From NCBI GenBank assembly GCA_014075275.1, contig CP046179.1, forward strand, positions 753,932 to 817,931: a DNA stretch of 64,000 nucleotides. The letters are read 5' to 3'. The DNA comes from Boseongicola sp. (lineage in GTDB: Bacteria > Pseudomonadota > Alphaproteobacteria > Rhodobacterales > Rhodobacteraceae). Below, one piece after another: positions 38,081 through 46,355 of this stretch (position 1 is its first letter; each line of letters starts with the position of its first letter). The notes beneath the pieces are model-generated. The model saw only the letters and a program-made list of their open reading frames with translations. It did no database searches and was not told the origin of the DNA. A program made the position numbers and the translations under genes.

Positions 38081-38983
38081 TCAGTCTTTTTGGCTGTCTA
38101 ACACTCTATGGTCGTGTAGCTTCCAACGGCGATGGACCCAGAACCATTGATCGGGGTATTTTCGGGCAATGGCTTCGACGCTGTCATTATAGGTCTGCAT
38201 CATTTCCTCCGGCGACGAAGCCGGAATTGGCTCGTCAAAGAATATTTCAAAACTGAGGCCATCTGATTTGCGTCGTCCATATACCGGAATGAGGGCGGCA
38301 TTGAATTTCAGCGCCCATTCAGCAGCCGTTTGCGGCGTGTGAGACGGTTGATCAAAAAAAGATTGAACGGGCGCGCCGAGCTTTGCAACGTCGCCGACAA
38401 TGCCGATGATGCCGCCATCGCGCAAATGTTTTGCTAACGCAAAAAGCCCTTTTTTGTTTGTCGGAAATACCGGTTCGGCGATGGCAGAGATCGCCTCAAC
38501 GTAGTGTTTGTTGAAGCCGGTGTTTCGCATTGGTTTGTAAAGTGCTGCCATGGGAAAGCCTTGACGCACCAACGCCCCGCGTATGGCATCATAATTACCA
38601 AAGTGTGCGGTCAAAAGGATAACAGGTTTGTTAGCCTTTCGCGCTGAATGCAATGCTTCCAGTCCCGGGCCGCTTTGTGGAGTGTTCATGGCTTGCGAAA
38701 CAAAAGCTTCGCCAGAGTAAATTTCGATCAACGTGCGACCGGCGTTGTCAGGGACTGCGCGAACGATGCGTTCTACTTCAGACGGTTGCAGATCAGGCAA
38801 AGCAAGAGCCAGGTTGTCACGGATACGTTTGCGCCAACCAGACAGTGGAGCCACAAGCGCGCTCATAACCCAACCAACAAATGGCACGCGGGCGCGATAG
38901 GGTATCAACAACGCGCCGCGCAATACCATTAAAGCAGCGAGATTTTGAACGCGGTTGGCAAGTGTGATTTTATCGGAAGCCAT
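38081..38983 (-). CDS. Lipid A lauroyl acyltransferase-like (LpxL/HtrB) protein
   Basis: A 300-residue LpxL/LpxM-type acyltransferase. The acyltransferase motif H-x4-D/E is seen as LLTAHFGNYDAIRG. Other family signs are GIIGIVGDVAKLGAPVQSFF and the C-terminal WFWVHRRWK. One N-terminal amphipathic/hydrophobic helix gives membrane attachment. It probably adds a secondary acyl chain to lipid A. It converges on the DUF1223 gene with 9 bp between the stops. Confidence 0.9.
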   Translation of the reverse strand: MASDKITLANRVQNLAALMVLRGALLIPYRARVPFVGWVMSALVAPLSGWRKRIRDNLALALPDLQPSEVERIVRAVPDNAGRTLIEIYSGEAFVSQAMNTPQSGPGLEALHSARKANKPVILLTAHFGNYDAIRGALVRQGFPMAALYKPMRNTGFNKHYVEAISAIAEPVFPTNKKGLFALAKHLRDGGIIGIVGDVAKLGAPVQSFFDQPSHTPQTAAEWALKFNAALIPVYGRRKSDGLSFEIFFDEPIPASSPEEMMQTYNDSVEAIARKYPDQWFWVHRRWKLHDHRVLDSQKD

Positions 38984-39062
38984 AAGAACCGGACGGCAGT
39001 TTCATGGTGTCCTAGATAGAAGTCCGGGCCCTGGGGCACAAGGCGTTCAGAGAGTGTTTGGC

Positions 39063-40112
39063 TTATGCATCGTTTGCGGTCAGGAAAATTTCGCCTTCGC
39101 CTTCGAGTTTGTGAACTGCGTTGACGATACGGCGCATGGACTCTTCGCAATCTTTGACAGTTGTGCCCTTTTTTTCGGAACCTTCGGATCGCAGATTTTC
39201 GGCCATACGTTGAGAAATATGCTCAAGCAAGAATTCGACTGTTTTGGCATCGTCGCCTTCGGTGGCCGCGATAACTGTGATCAAGTCTGCTTGTTCGAGG
39301 TCGCGATGGATGCGGGCCACATCGCGCGGCGAAACGCGCTCTGGGATGTTGGCAAAGGTGAAAATGGCTTTGCGCACCTGTTCTGCAAACTCGGCATCTT
39401 CGTTGTCGAGGCCGGTCAGTACATCGTCGCGCACTGAGGCCGGGGAATAGTTCAGGATCGCACCAACACGGGTGACCGGTCCATCAGAGAATGCGCGGGC
39501 TGGGCGGGTGTCGAGTTGTTCTGCAAGGCTGACGCCGATGCGACGCACGACTTCGGGCGCAACGGACCCGGTCAGTGACACGGCGTAGGTAATTCGGCGG
39601 GCCAGTTCGCCGGGCAGATGGCTGAGAAGATCGGCAGCTTTCGAGACCTTCAGCTTCGACAGGACTAGGGCGGCGACTTCCAGAGACTCATTTTCCAGAA
39701 TGGGGGCGAGGCGTTCGTTTTCGACGGCGTCCAGCGTTTCCCAGGGGTCGCCGTTGAAATCGCCGCTGGACATGCGGCGCACGCGGCTGGAGGCGCTGGC
39801 GCTGATCACGCCATCCAACAGATCAAGCGCGCCATCAATCCCGGTCGGGAAAGAGAGGCCAATGCGTTCAATTTGTTCCGAAAATTCTGAGGCGACGGCG
39901 CGAACTGTATCCTGATTTACGGGCGTCATACGGGCCAATTGCACTGCCAGTTCAGTTTGCAGGCTTTCAGGCAATTCCGAGAGCGCGGGCACCGTGCCGG
40001 ATTGCAGCAGAAGGCGGACGACAATTGCCGCCTTTTCACGCCCGCTTAGATTCACGACCGGCAAAGCAGCCCCAAGTGCCGGAATATCCGGCAGCGCCAA
40101 ATCGAGTGACAT
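39063..40112 (-). CDS. fliG: Flagellar motor switch protein FliG
   Basis: A 349-residue protein. Middle-domain FliG features appear as AALVLSKLKVSKAADLLSHL and the VAPEVVRRIGVSLAEQL helix. The C-terminal torque domain includes GPVTRVGAILNYSP, FTFANIPERVSPRDVARI and EESMRRIVNAVHKLEGEGEI. FliG couples the stator to the rotor ring. The ATG at 40112 has GGAGG 7 nt upstream. No other flagellar gene lies in the window, so it is a solitary fliG here; sequence is divergent in the N-terminal part. Confidence 0.82.
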   Translation of the reverse strand: MSLDLALPDIPALGAALPVVNLSGREKAAIVVRLLLQSGTVPALSELPESLQTELAVQLARMTPVNQDTVRAVASEFSEQIERIGLSFPTGIDGALDLLDGVISASASSRVRRMSSGDFNGDPWETLDAVENERLAPILENESLEVAALVLSKLKVSKAADLLSHLPGELARRITYAVSLTGSVAPEVVRRIGVSLAEQLDTRPARAFSDGPVTRVGAILNYSPASVRDDVLTGLDNEDAEFAEQVRKAIFTFANIPERVSPRDVARIHRDLEQADLITVIAATEGDDAKTVEFLLEHISQRMAENLRSEGSEKKGTTVKDCEESMRRIVNAVHKLEGEGEIFLTANDA

Positions 40113-40175
40113 CCTCACGCCTCCATTGCCAAAGGGATAGCGTGCGGGAGGTTAAGACTTGGCTACTGTGGGCAA

Positions 40176-40787
40176 TTAATATGCGGTTGAATTGGTTTCA
40201 ATCGTCAGGCGCAGGGCGGTTTCGGGCCAACTGATGCGGCCACCGCGTTGGCGGATTTCGCTAAGTTGGTTTTGGGCACCTGAAATATCGCCATTTTCAG
40301 CGAGGCCCTGACCGTAATAGGAACGCGCCAGAAGGTTGTTTGGATTGGCGGTGAGGGCGGCTTGGTAAAGGCTTTCAGCTTTTGACCAATTGGCTTCGGC
40401 GCGGACCACAAAGCCTTGATATGTCAGAACCTTATGGGAAGGCTGCATGACGTTCAGCACGCGGGAAGCATCATCAAGACGGCCCGCCCATGCAAGTTCG
40501 CGCGCGTTCAGATAGAGGCTGGCTTGATCGTTGGTCGAATCTTCGGGGGCCACGCAGGCTTCAATCTTGTCGTCCCATATTGTGCCATGGGCGCAGTCCT
40601 GAGTAGTTTCGGTGGGCTTGGGCGGCTCATCAGAGCCTTGTTCGGTCCCGACGGCATGCGCGGCGGTTGTCAGGAAAAAGGACGCCGCCAAAGGAAAAAG
40701 GGCGGCCCTTAGGGAACCGCCCAAAACTATTAACGAGGGAATGGTGTTAGCCGGTTGTCGGGACGCAGCGATGCGCCTCGGCGTCAT
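40176..40787 (-). CDS. Secreted TPR-containing protein of unknown function
   Basis: About 203 residues. A signal peptide-like segment ends in AASFFLTTAAHA. The mature part has a small cysteine motif (DCAHGTIWDDKIEACVAPE) and then TPR-like helices (LYLNARELAWAGRLDDASRV, SLYQAALTANPNNLLARSYY). The start is uncertain: the ATG at 40787 overlaps the preceding small gene, and a terminator for that gene (40695-40722) lies within this frame. The cysteine motif is the same as in the 56-residue neighbour. Confidence 0.6.
   Translation of the reverse strand: MTPRRIAASRQPANTIPSLIVLGGSLRAALFPLAASFFLTTAAHAVGTEQGSDEPPKPTETTQDCAHGTIWDDKIEACVAPEDSTNDQASLYLNARELAWAGRLDDASRVLNVMQPSHKVLTYQGFVVRAEANWSKAESLYQAALTANPNNLLARSYYGQGLAENGDISGAQNQLSEIRQRGGRISWPETALRLTIETNSTAY
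40695..40722 (-). terminator. Rho-independent terminator after the 56-residue gene
   Basis: On the minus strand GGGCGG pairs with CCGCCC around TTCCCTAAGGG, itself able to form an inner CCC/GGG stem, followed by TTTTT. It lies 25 bp after the stop of the 56-residue gene and inside the frame of the next protein. Confidence 0.75.
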
Positions 40788-40917
40788 AAACAGACCCAAC
40801 GGCGCAGGACATCACAATCTGTTCGTCCTTTGCGTGGCCAAAGCCGCAGCCCATCGCCATGGCGAGGGTTGGCGACATTGCCAGGGCCAGAGTGGCCAGA
40901 AGCAACTTGGTCTTCAT
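40747..40917 (-). CDS. Small secreted protein with CxxGxxxDxxxxxCV motif
   Basis: A 56-residue protein: signal peptide MKTKLLLATLALAMSPTLAMA and a mature part with MGCGFGHAKDEQIVMSCAVG and SVYDAEAHRCVPTTG. The motif C-A-x-G-[ST]-x-[WY]-D-x5-C-V recurs in the gene that follows. GGAGAGA precedes the ATG. It lies between purB and the TPR protein and has its own terminator. No family name is offered. Confidence 0.7.
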   Translation of the reverse strand: MKTKLLLATLALAMSPTLAMAMGCGFGHAKDEQIVMSCAVGSVYDAEAHRCVPTTG

Positions 40918-40989
40918 CGGTCTCTCCTTCTTGCTCGTATTCAGAAGGTAGCACGAGTTGGCCTTAGGTCAAAATCACGTTGCGGAGTG

Positions 40990-42297
40990 TCAGGCTTCGC
41001 CAAACACGCGCTTGAAAATGGTGTCGACGTGTTTGGTGTGATAGCCGAGGTCAAATTTTTCTTCGATTTCAGCTACGGACATTGCGGCGGTAACGTCCGG
41101 GTCGCCCTTAAGTTCTGTCATGAAGTCGGCGCCTTCTTCCCAGACCTTCATCGCATTGCGCTGCACCAGACGATAGCTGTCTTCGCGGCTGACGCCCTTT
41201 TGGGTCAGGGCGAGGAGAACACGTTGCGAATGAACTAGGCCCCGGAACTTATTGAGATTGTTCATCATGTTGTCAGGATAGACGACGAGTTTCTCGATGA
41301 CGCCGGTCAGGCGGTTCAGCGCGAAATCAAGGGTGACGGTGGCATCGGGGCCGATGCCACGTTCAACGGAAGAGTGCGAAATATCGCGTTCGTGCCAAAG
41401 CGTGACGTTTTCCATTGCGGGCACCACGGTCATGCGGACGAGGCGGGCGAGGCCGGTCAGGTTCTCGGTCAGGACCGGGTTGCGCTTGTGCGGCATGGCG
41501 GAGGAGCCTTTTTGGCCCTTCGAGAAGAACTCCTCGGCCTCCAACACCTCGGTGCGCTGCATATGGCGGATTTCAGTGGCGACGTTTTCGATCGAGCTGG
41601 CAATGACGCCCAAGGTTGCAAAGAACATTGCGTGGCGGTCGCGGGGGATGACTTGGGTAGAAATTGGCTCGGGGCGCAGGCCGAGTTTTTCGCAGACGTA
41701 TTCTTCTACTGCCGGGTCGATGTTGGCGAAGGTGCCAACAGCACCGGAAATTGCGCCAGTGGCAATTTCAAACCGTGCTTTTTGCAGACGGTTCTTATTG
41801 CGGTCCATCTCGGCGTAAAAGCGCGCGAAAGTGAGGCCCATGGTGACGGGTTCGGCGTGGATGCCGTGGCTGCGGCCAATGCGGACGTCCGTTTTATGTT
41901 CGTGCGCGCGGCGTTTCAGAGCGTCGAGCAGCTTGTCCATATCGGCCAGAAGGATATCAGCGGCGCGGACCATCTGGACGTTCAGTGTGGTGTCGAGAAC
42001 GTCTGACGACGTCATGCCTTGATGGACGAAACGGGCCTCGTCGTTGCCGATGATCTCGGCCAGATGGGTCAGAAAGGCGATGACGTCGTGTTTCGTGACG
42101 GCTTCAATCTCGTCAATGCGGGCGACGTCGAATTCGACATCTTTGGCTTTCCAGACGGCATCGGCGTTTTCGCGGGGGATCACGCCCAGATCAGCCATGG
42201 CGTCGCAGGCGTGGGCCTCGATTTCATACCAAATGCGGAATTTCGTTTCGGGCGACCAAATAGCGGTCATTTCCGGGCGGGCGTATCTGGGGATCAT
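40990..42297 (-). CDS. purB: Adenylosuccinate lyase
   Basis: A 435-residue fumarase/aspartase-superfamily lyase acting twice in purine synthesis. The signature GSSAMPHKRNP holds the catalytic Ser loop; HQGMTSSDVLDT and RSHGIHAEPVTMG carry catalytic His residues. Start MIPRYARPEM at 42297; the frame is open 465 bp further upstream but that part is Pro/Arg-rich and not protein-like. Length is as expected. Confidence 0.97.
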   Translation of the reverse strand: MIPRYARPEMTAIWSPETKFRIWYEIEAHACDAMADLGVIPRENADAVWKAKDVEFDVARIDEIEAVTKHDVIAFLTHLAEIIGNDEARFVHQGMTSSDVLDTTLNVQMVRAADILLADMDKLLDALKRRAHEHKTDVRIGRSHGIHAEPVTMGLTFARFYAEMDRNKNRLQKARFEIATGAISGAVGTFANIDPAVEEYVCEKLGLRPEPISTQVIPRDRHAMFFATLGVIASSIENVATEIRHMQRTEVLEAEEFFSKGQKGSSAMPHKRNPVLTENLTGLARLVRMTVVPAMENVTLWHERDISHSSVERGIGPDATVTLDFALNRLTGVIEKLVVYPDNMMNNLNKFRGLVHSQRVLLALTQKGVSREDSYRLVQRNAMKVWEEGADFMTELKGDPDVTAAMSVAEIEEKFDLGYHTKHVDTIFKRVFGEA

Positions 42298-42365
42298 TTT
42301 CGGGCCTTTCGCTTCCACGCGCCCAGCGTTTAGACTGGCAGGCGGTGAGGGACAAGGAGTGCCGC

Positions 42366-42707
42366 GTGCGCCAGATTTTCGCAGTCTTGATATTGATGGG
42401 TTCGCCAGCTTTTGCCGAGGATTGGGTGGTGCAGGACGGGGACGGGATTCGTGCCGCTTTGGAAGGGCGCGTGGTAGATTACGACGATGCTTGGCAGGAT
42501 TTTCGCGTCTCTGGGAGGACGCTTTACAACGCGGGCGAGAATTCCTGGGGAAACTGGGAAGTGCGCGGCGACCGGTATTGCAGCCAGTGGCCGCCGTCGC
42601 AGGGTTGGGACTGTTATGAGTTAGACGTAAGTGCTGATGGATCGGGCGTGCGATTTCGTGGTGAGCACGGGGATACTTATGTCGCGACCTATCGGGGCAC
42701 GGAATGA
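42366..42707 (+). CDS. Secreted protein of unknown function
   Basis: A 113-residue protein: signal peptide MRQIFAVLILMGSPAFAED and a mature part with DGDGIRAALEGRVVDYDDAW, a pattern met in DUF995-like secreted proteins (LxGxTVxY followed by a Gly-Arg loop), then RYCSQWPPSQGWDCYEL, with two Cys that could bond. GGAG lies 7 nt before the GTG at 42366. Its stop overlaps the next ATG by 4 bp, so the pair is coupled. Confidence 0.65.
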   Translation: MRQIFAVLILMGSPAFAEDWVVQDGDGIRAALEGRVVDYDDAWQDFRVSGRTLYNAGENSWGNWEVRGDRYCSQWPPSQGWDCYELDVSADGSGVRFRGEHGDTYVATYRGTE

Positions 42708-43132
42708 GCGGGTTGCCGTCATTGGCCGCACTAGAGGGGCGTTGGGTGTTGGAACGAGTCATCCGCCATCAGGATGGGCGCGAGGATGTGTTTTCGGGGC
42801 AATCCAGCTTCAAACGGTCGGGGCCGCGGATGGTTCAGGATGAAGATGGGGTTTTGACGCCAGCACGTGGAGGGACGTCAATGAAGGCGACGCGGCGCTA
42901 TGTATGGGCGAGTGCGGGCAACAGCGTCGAAGTGGCGTTCGAAGATATGCGACCATTCCACTCGATTCCGCTTGGCACGCCGACGCCCGGAACAACCTGT
43001 CTGTGTCCGCCAGACCGGTACGAAGTGTCTTATGATTTCAGCGCGTATCCTGAATGGACGTCAACTTGGGACGTAGAGGGGCCACGCAAGGCCTATCGGA
43101 TGATCAGCACATTCAGGCGCGACAATCTGTAA
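42704..43132 (+). CDS. DUF6314 family protein
   Basis: A 142-residue protein. The opening LEGRWVLERVIRHQDG and the end GPRKAYRMISTFRR fit the DUF6314 family common in Rhodobacterales; the fold is probably a small beta-barrel. No signal peptide. It overlaps the preceding secreted protein by 4 bp (ATGA). Function unknown. Confidence 0.7.
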   Translation: MSGLPSLAALEGRWVLERVIRHQDGREDVFSGQSSFKRSGPRMVQDEDGVLTPARGGTSMKATRRYVWASAGNSVEVAFEDMRPFHSIPLGTPTPGTTCLCPPDRYEVSYDFSAYPEWTSTWDVEGPRKAYRMISTFRRDNL

Positions 43133-43229
43133 GGAATGTAAGCGCTGCCATCGCTTGCCGAAAATCGGCTGACGTGGGATAAGCGCGGCGAAACGACCAA
43201 CAACGTTACATAAAACGAGGGAAAGCCCC

Positions 43230-43829
43230 ATGTCTGCACTTAGCGCACGACCGGTTTTAAGCGATATTTTTGGCCCGCAGTCGGGTTCGCAATTGCGCAT
43301 CAAGCAGATTGCATTGGTAATTCTTGGCGTTGCAGTTCTGGCCATTGCCGCGAAGATCCGCATTCCGGTGTGGCCGGTTCCAATGACCATGGGCACGTTT
43401 GCTGTGCTGACCATTGGTGCGGCCTACGGCCCGCGTTTGGGTCTTGGCACCATTCTGGCCTATCTGGCCGTTGGCGCGCTTGGGTTTAACGTATTTGCCG
43501 GTTCTGATGCCGAAAATAACGGTCTGGTCTATATGATGGGCGGCACCGGTGGTTATCTGGTGGGCTATGCTTTGGCGGCAATGGCGCTAGGGTATCTGGC
43601 GACGCGCGGTTGGGACCGGACGATGGGTTGGATGGCGCTGGCGCTGCTGATCGGCAATGTAATCATCTATGTTCCAGGCCTGTTGTGGCTGGGTCAGCTT
43701 TACGGTTGGGACAAGCCGATCCTTGAATGGGGTCTGACACCGTTCATCGCGGGTGACGTGCTGAAATTGGCACTGGCTGCGCTTCTTGTGCCTGCTGTCT
43801 GGAAGTTTGTGGGCAACGCCCGCAGCTGA
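43230..43829 (+). CDS. bioY: Biotin transporter BioY
   Basis: A 199-residue S-component membrane protein of ECF-type importers. Six hydrophobic segments; the family motifs RIPVWPVPMTMGTFAV and GGTGGYLVGYALAA are clear. In many alphaproteobacteria BioY works with or without BioMN; neither lies next to it. A BioR-type TTATNNATAA box was looked for upstream but not found. Confidence 0.95.
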   Translation: MSALSARPVLSDIFGPQSGSQLRIKQIALVILGVAVLAIAAKIRIPVWPVPMTMGTFAVLTIGAAYGPRLGLGTILAYLAVGALGFNVFAGSDAENNGLVYMMGGTGGYLVGYALAAMALGYLATRGWDRTMGWMALALLIGNVIIYVPGLLWLGQLYGWDKPILEWGLTPFIAGDVLKLALAALLVPAVWKFVGNARS

Positions 43830-43839
43830 TCTCCAATAG

Positions 43840-43867
43840 TGCGCCGCGCATATGTGCGGCGCATTTT
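43840..43867 (+). terminator. Rho-independent terminator of bioY
   Basis: TGCGCCGC and GCGGCGCA form an 8-bp stem with an 8-nt loop, followed by TTTT, starting 10 bp after the bioY stop. Confidence 0.85.
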
Positions 43868-43929
43868 CCCCGGGGCTTTGCCCCGGCTTGCTGCGCAGGC
43901 CCCTCCAGAGTATCTCCGAGCAAAAGAAG
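43868..43929 (+). repeat. Extragenic GGAGTATTT repeat, copy B
   Basis: CCCCGGGGCTTTGCCCCGG hairpin, then CCCTCCAGAGTATCTCCGAG and CAAAAGAAG. The last part is a diverged copy of the motif at 30275-30309; the GC hairpin resembles the one next to copy C at 47437-47492. Confidence 0.6.
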
Positions 43930-43964
43930 TTTGTGCGATACCTGAAAAATGGAGGCAGCTGCCC

Positions 43965-45131
43965 ATGGCCATTCGCAATCGATTTGCCGAATTGCATTCC
44001 GAAATCACCGAGTGGCGGCACGATCTGCATCGCCATCCGGAGATACTTTTTGAAGTTCATCGGACTGCTGGTGTTGTTGCCGAAAAGCTGAAGGCATTTG
44101 GGTGCGATGAAGTTGTGACCGGCATTGGGCGCACTGGCGTCGTCGGGTTGATCAAGGGGCGGACCTCCGACTCAGGCAAAGTTGTCGGGCTGCGCGCCGA
44201 CATGGATGCCCTTCCAATCCACGAAGAGACCGGAGTGGAATACGCCAGCGAAACCCCAGGAGCCATGCACGCCTGCGGACATGACGGGCACACGGCAATG
44301 CTGTTGGGTGCCGCAAAATATCTGTCTGAGACGCGAAATTTTGACGGCACAGTTGCGGTGATTTTTCAGCCCGCTGAAGAGGGCGGCGGCGGAGGTCGCG
44401 AGATGGTTGATGAAGGGCTTATTGATCGTTTTGGGATCAGTGAAGTCTATGGCATGCACAATTGGCCAGGCACGCCAGTTGGTGCCTTTTCCATCCGTCC
44501 GGGTGCGTTTTTTGCGGCGACGGATATTGTTACCATAACGTTGACCGGGCAGGGTGGTCATGCCGCCAAGCCACATGAAACTGTGGATCCTATCATTGTG
44601 GCCAGCCAGATCGTTTTGGCATTGCAGACCATTGCCAGCCGTAATGCGAATCCTCAGGATAATGTTGTCGTTTCGATCACGTCGATTGAAACATCGTCGA
44701 AAGCGTTCAACGTCATTCCAGAACGTGTTCATATCAAAGGAACCGTGCGAACGCTGGACGGTGCCGTGCAGGACATGGCCGAGCAGCGATTGAAAGAGAT
44801 TGTTACCCATACGGCGACGGCGTTCGGAGTGAATGCCGAGATTGATTATCTGCGCAACTATCCGGTGATGATAAACCACGACATTGAGACCGAACATGCT
44901 CAGGCGGCGGCACGCAAGGTGTCGGGCGATTGTGCGGTTGCCGATATTACAATGGGCGGCGAGGACTTTTCTTTCATGCTGAACGCCTGTCCGGGTGCCT
45001 ATATTCTGGTTGGCAATGGCGACACCGCAAGCGTTCACAGCCCCGACTATGATTTTAATGATCAGACGATTCCGGCTGGATGTTCCTGGTGGGTAGAAAT
45101 GGCCGAAAGCAGACTGCCGATGACGTCGTAA
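43965..45131 (+). CDS. M20-family amidohydrolase (hippurate hydrolase/IAA-amino acid hydrolase type)
   Basis: A 388-residue M20D metallo-hydrolase. The start WRHDLHRHPEILFEVHRTA and MHACGHDGHTAMLLGAAKYL are diagnostic, and the di-metal site also uses FQPAEEGGGGGREMV (catalytic Glu-Glu) and GEDFSFML. A dimerisation domain lies in the middle. These enzymes remove acyl groups from amino acids. GGAGG lies 10 nt before the ATG; the frame extends further upstream through the repeat element, which is not used. Confidence 0.92.
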   Translation: MAIRNRFAELHSEITEWRHDLHRHPEILFEVHRTAGVVAEKLKAFGCDEVVTGIGRTGVVGLIKGRTSDSGKVVGLRADMDALPIHEETGVEYASETPGAMHACGHDGHTAMLLGAAKYLSETRNFDGTVAVIFQPAEEGGGGGREMVDEGLIDRFGISEVYGMHNWPGTPVGAFSIRPGAFFAATDIVTITLTGQGGHAAKPHETVDPIIVASQIVLALQTIASRNANPQDNVVVSITSIETSSKAFNVIPERVHIKGTVRTLDGAVQDMAEQRLKEIVTHTATAFGVNAEIDYLRNYPVMINHDIETEHAQAAARKVSGDCAVADITMGGEDFSFMLNACPGAYILVGNGDTASVHSPDYDFNDQTIPAGCSWWVEMAESRLPMTS

Positions 45132-45193
45132 CTGGTACGGCGGGTTGCCCGCCAATTGTTGTATGAGCCAAAGGTTTTGGTGCGAGGACCGTT

Positions 45194-46315
45194 ATGAAGA
45201 TCACAATTGCAGGCGCGGGCATTGGCGGTTTGGCGGCGGCGATTGCCCTGCGCCGAAAGGGGCATCAGGTGCGCGTCTGCGAGCAGGCAAGTGAGATTTC
45301 CGAAGTTGGTGCCGGTATTCAGATCAGCCCGAACGGCATGGCTGTTTTGCGCGCGTTGGAAGTTGATCAGGATCTAGATGATGTTTCGGTTCGTGCAACT
45401 GCTGTTCGCCTTATCGATGGACCAACCGGCAAGCCGGTTCTGACATTGGACTTGGCGCGACATGCGCCTGACCTGGATTGGCGTTTTGTGCACCGTGCGC
45501 GCCTGATCGAACTTCTGGCCGCGCGCGCCACAAGTCTACGGGCGGCTCTTGAGACCGGTGTAACGGTTGAGCCGCCCCTGGATGGTTCGGCGATGCCCGG
45601 CGATGATCTTTTGATCGGTGCCGACGGGTTGCACTCGCGGTTGCGTGCAAAAGTCGACGAAGCCTCAAAGCCATTCTTCACAGGACAGGTCGCCTGGCGG
45701 ACTGTAATTCCGGGAACCGGGGCTCCTGTTGTCGAAGTGCATATGGGGCCGGGTCGGCATTTGGTATCCTATCCTTTGGCGGGAAACTTGCGCAATATCG
45801 TTGCCGTTGAAGAACGTAGTGCCTGGGCGGAGGAAGGCTGGAGCCACGAAGATCATCCGGCCAACTTGCGGGCAGCGTTCACGGGATTTTCTCCAAGAGT
45901 TCAAGCATGGTTGCATGACATTGAAAGCTGTTTTCTTTGGGGATTGTTCCGACATCGAGTTGCGGATCGCTGGCATGCGGGCGCGCAAGTTTTGGTGGGC
46001 GACGCAGCGCATCCGACCCTGCCATTTTTGGCGCAGGGGGCAAATCTGGCGTTGGAAGATGCTTTTGTGTTGAGCGAAGCATTGTCGGGTGCAGAATTGC
46101 CAGATGCGCTCACCAACTATCAGTCGCTTCGCCAAGCTCGGGCTGCGCAGATCATCGAAGCGGCAACCAAGAACGCACGTAATTATCACTTGCGACACCC
46201 CCTGATCCGAAAGTCCGCCCATGGTATTCTGAGAATGGTTGGACGGATTGCCCCAGCACAACCATTGAAGAAATTTGACTGGCTTTATCGGCATGACGTA
46301 ACCGCCAAGCACTAG
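45194..46315 (+). CDS. FAD-dependent aromatic-type monooxygenase
   Basis: A 373-residue group A flavoprotein monooxygenase (salicylate/6-hydroxynicotinate hydroxylase-like). The Rossmann dinucleotide motif GAGIGGLAAAIALRRKGH is at residues 7-24, the DG motif is LLIGADGLHSRLRAKV and the FAD ribose motif GD is VLVGDAAHPTLPFLAQGANL. Substrate is unknown; nothing next to it points to an aromatic pathway. It may be co-transcribed with zapE downstream. Confidence 0.88.
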   Translation: MKITIAGAGIGGLAAAIALRRKGHQVRVCEQASEISEVGAGIQISPNGMAVLRALEVDQDLDDVSVRATAVRLIDGPTGKPVLTLDLARHAPDLDWRFVHRARLIELLAARATSLRAALETGVTVEPPLDGSAMPGDDLLIGADGLHSRLRAKVDEASKPFFTGQVAWRTVIPGTGAPVVEVHMGPGRHLVSYPLAGNLRNIVAVEERSAWAEEGWSHEDHPANLRAAFTGFSPRVQAWLHDIESCFLWGLFRHRVADRWHAGAQVLVGDAAHPTLPFLAQGANLALEDAFVLSEALSGAELPDALTNYQSLRQARAAQIIEAATKNARNYHLRHPLIRKSAHGILRMVGRIAPAQPLKKFDWLYRHDVTAKH

Positions 46316-46355
46316 GGCTTTTCTTTCATCTCGGTCCATGTTTGATGTCATTGGT

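Noticed and set aside
43190-43229. BioR operator in front of bioY
   Set aside because: No TTATNNATAA-like sequence was found; only a loose GTTACATAAAAC stretch.
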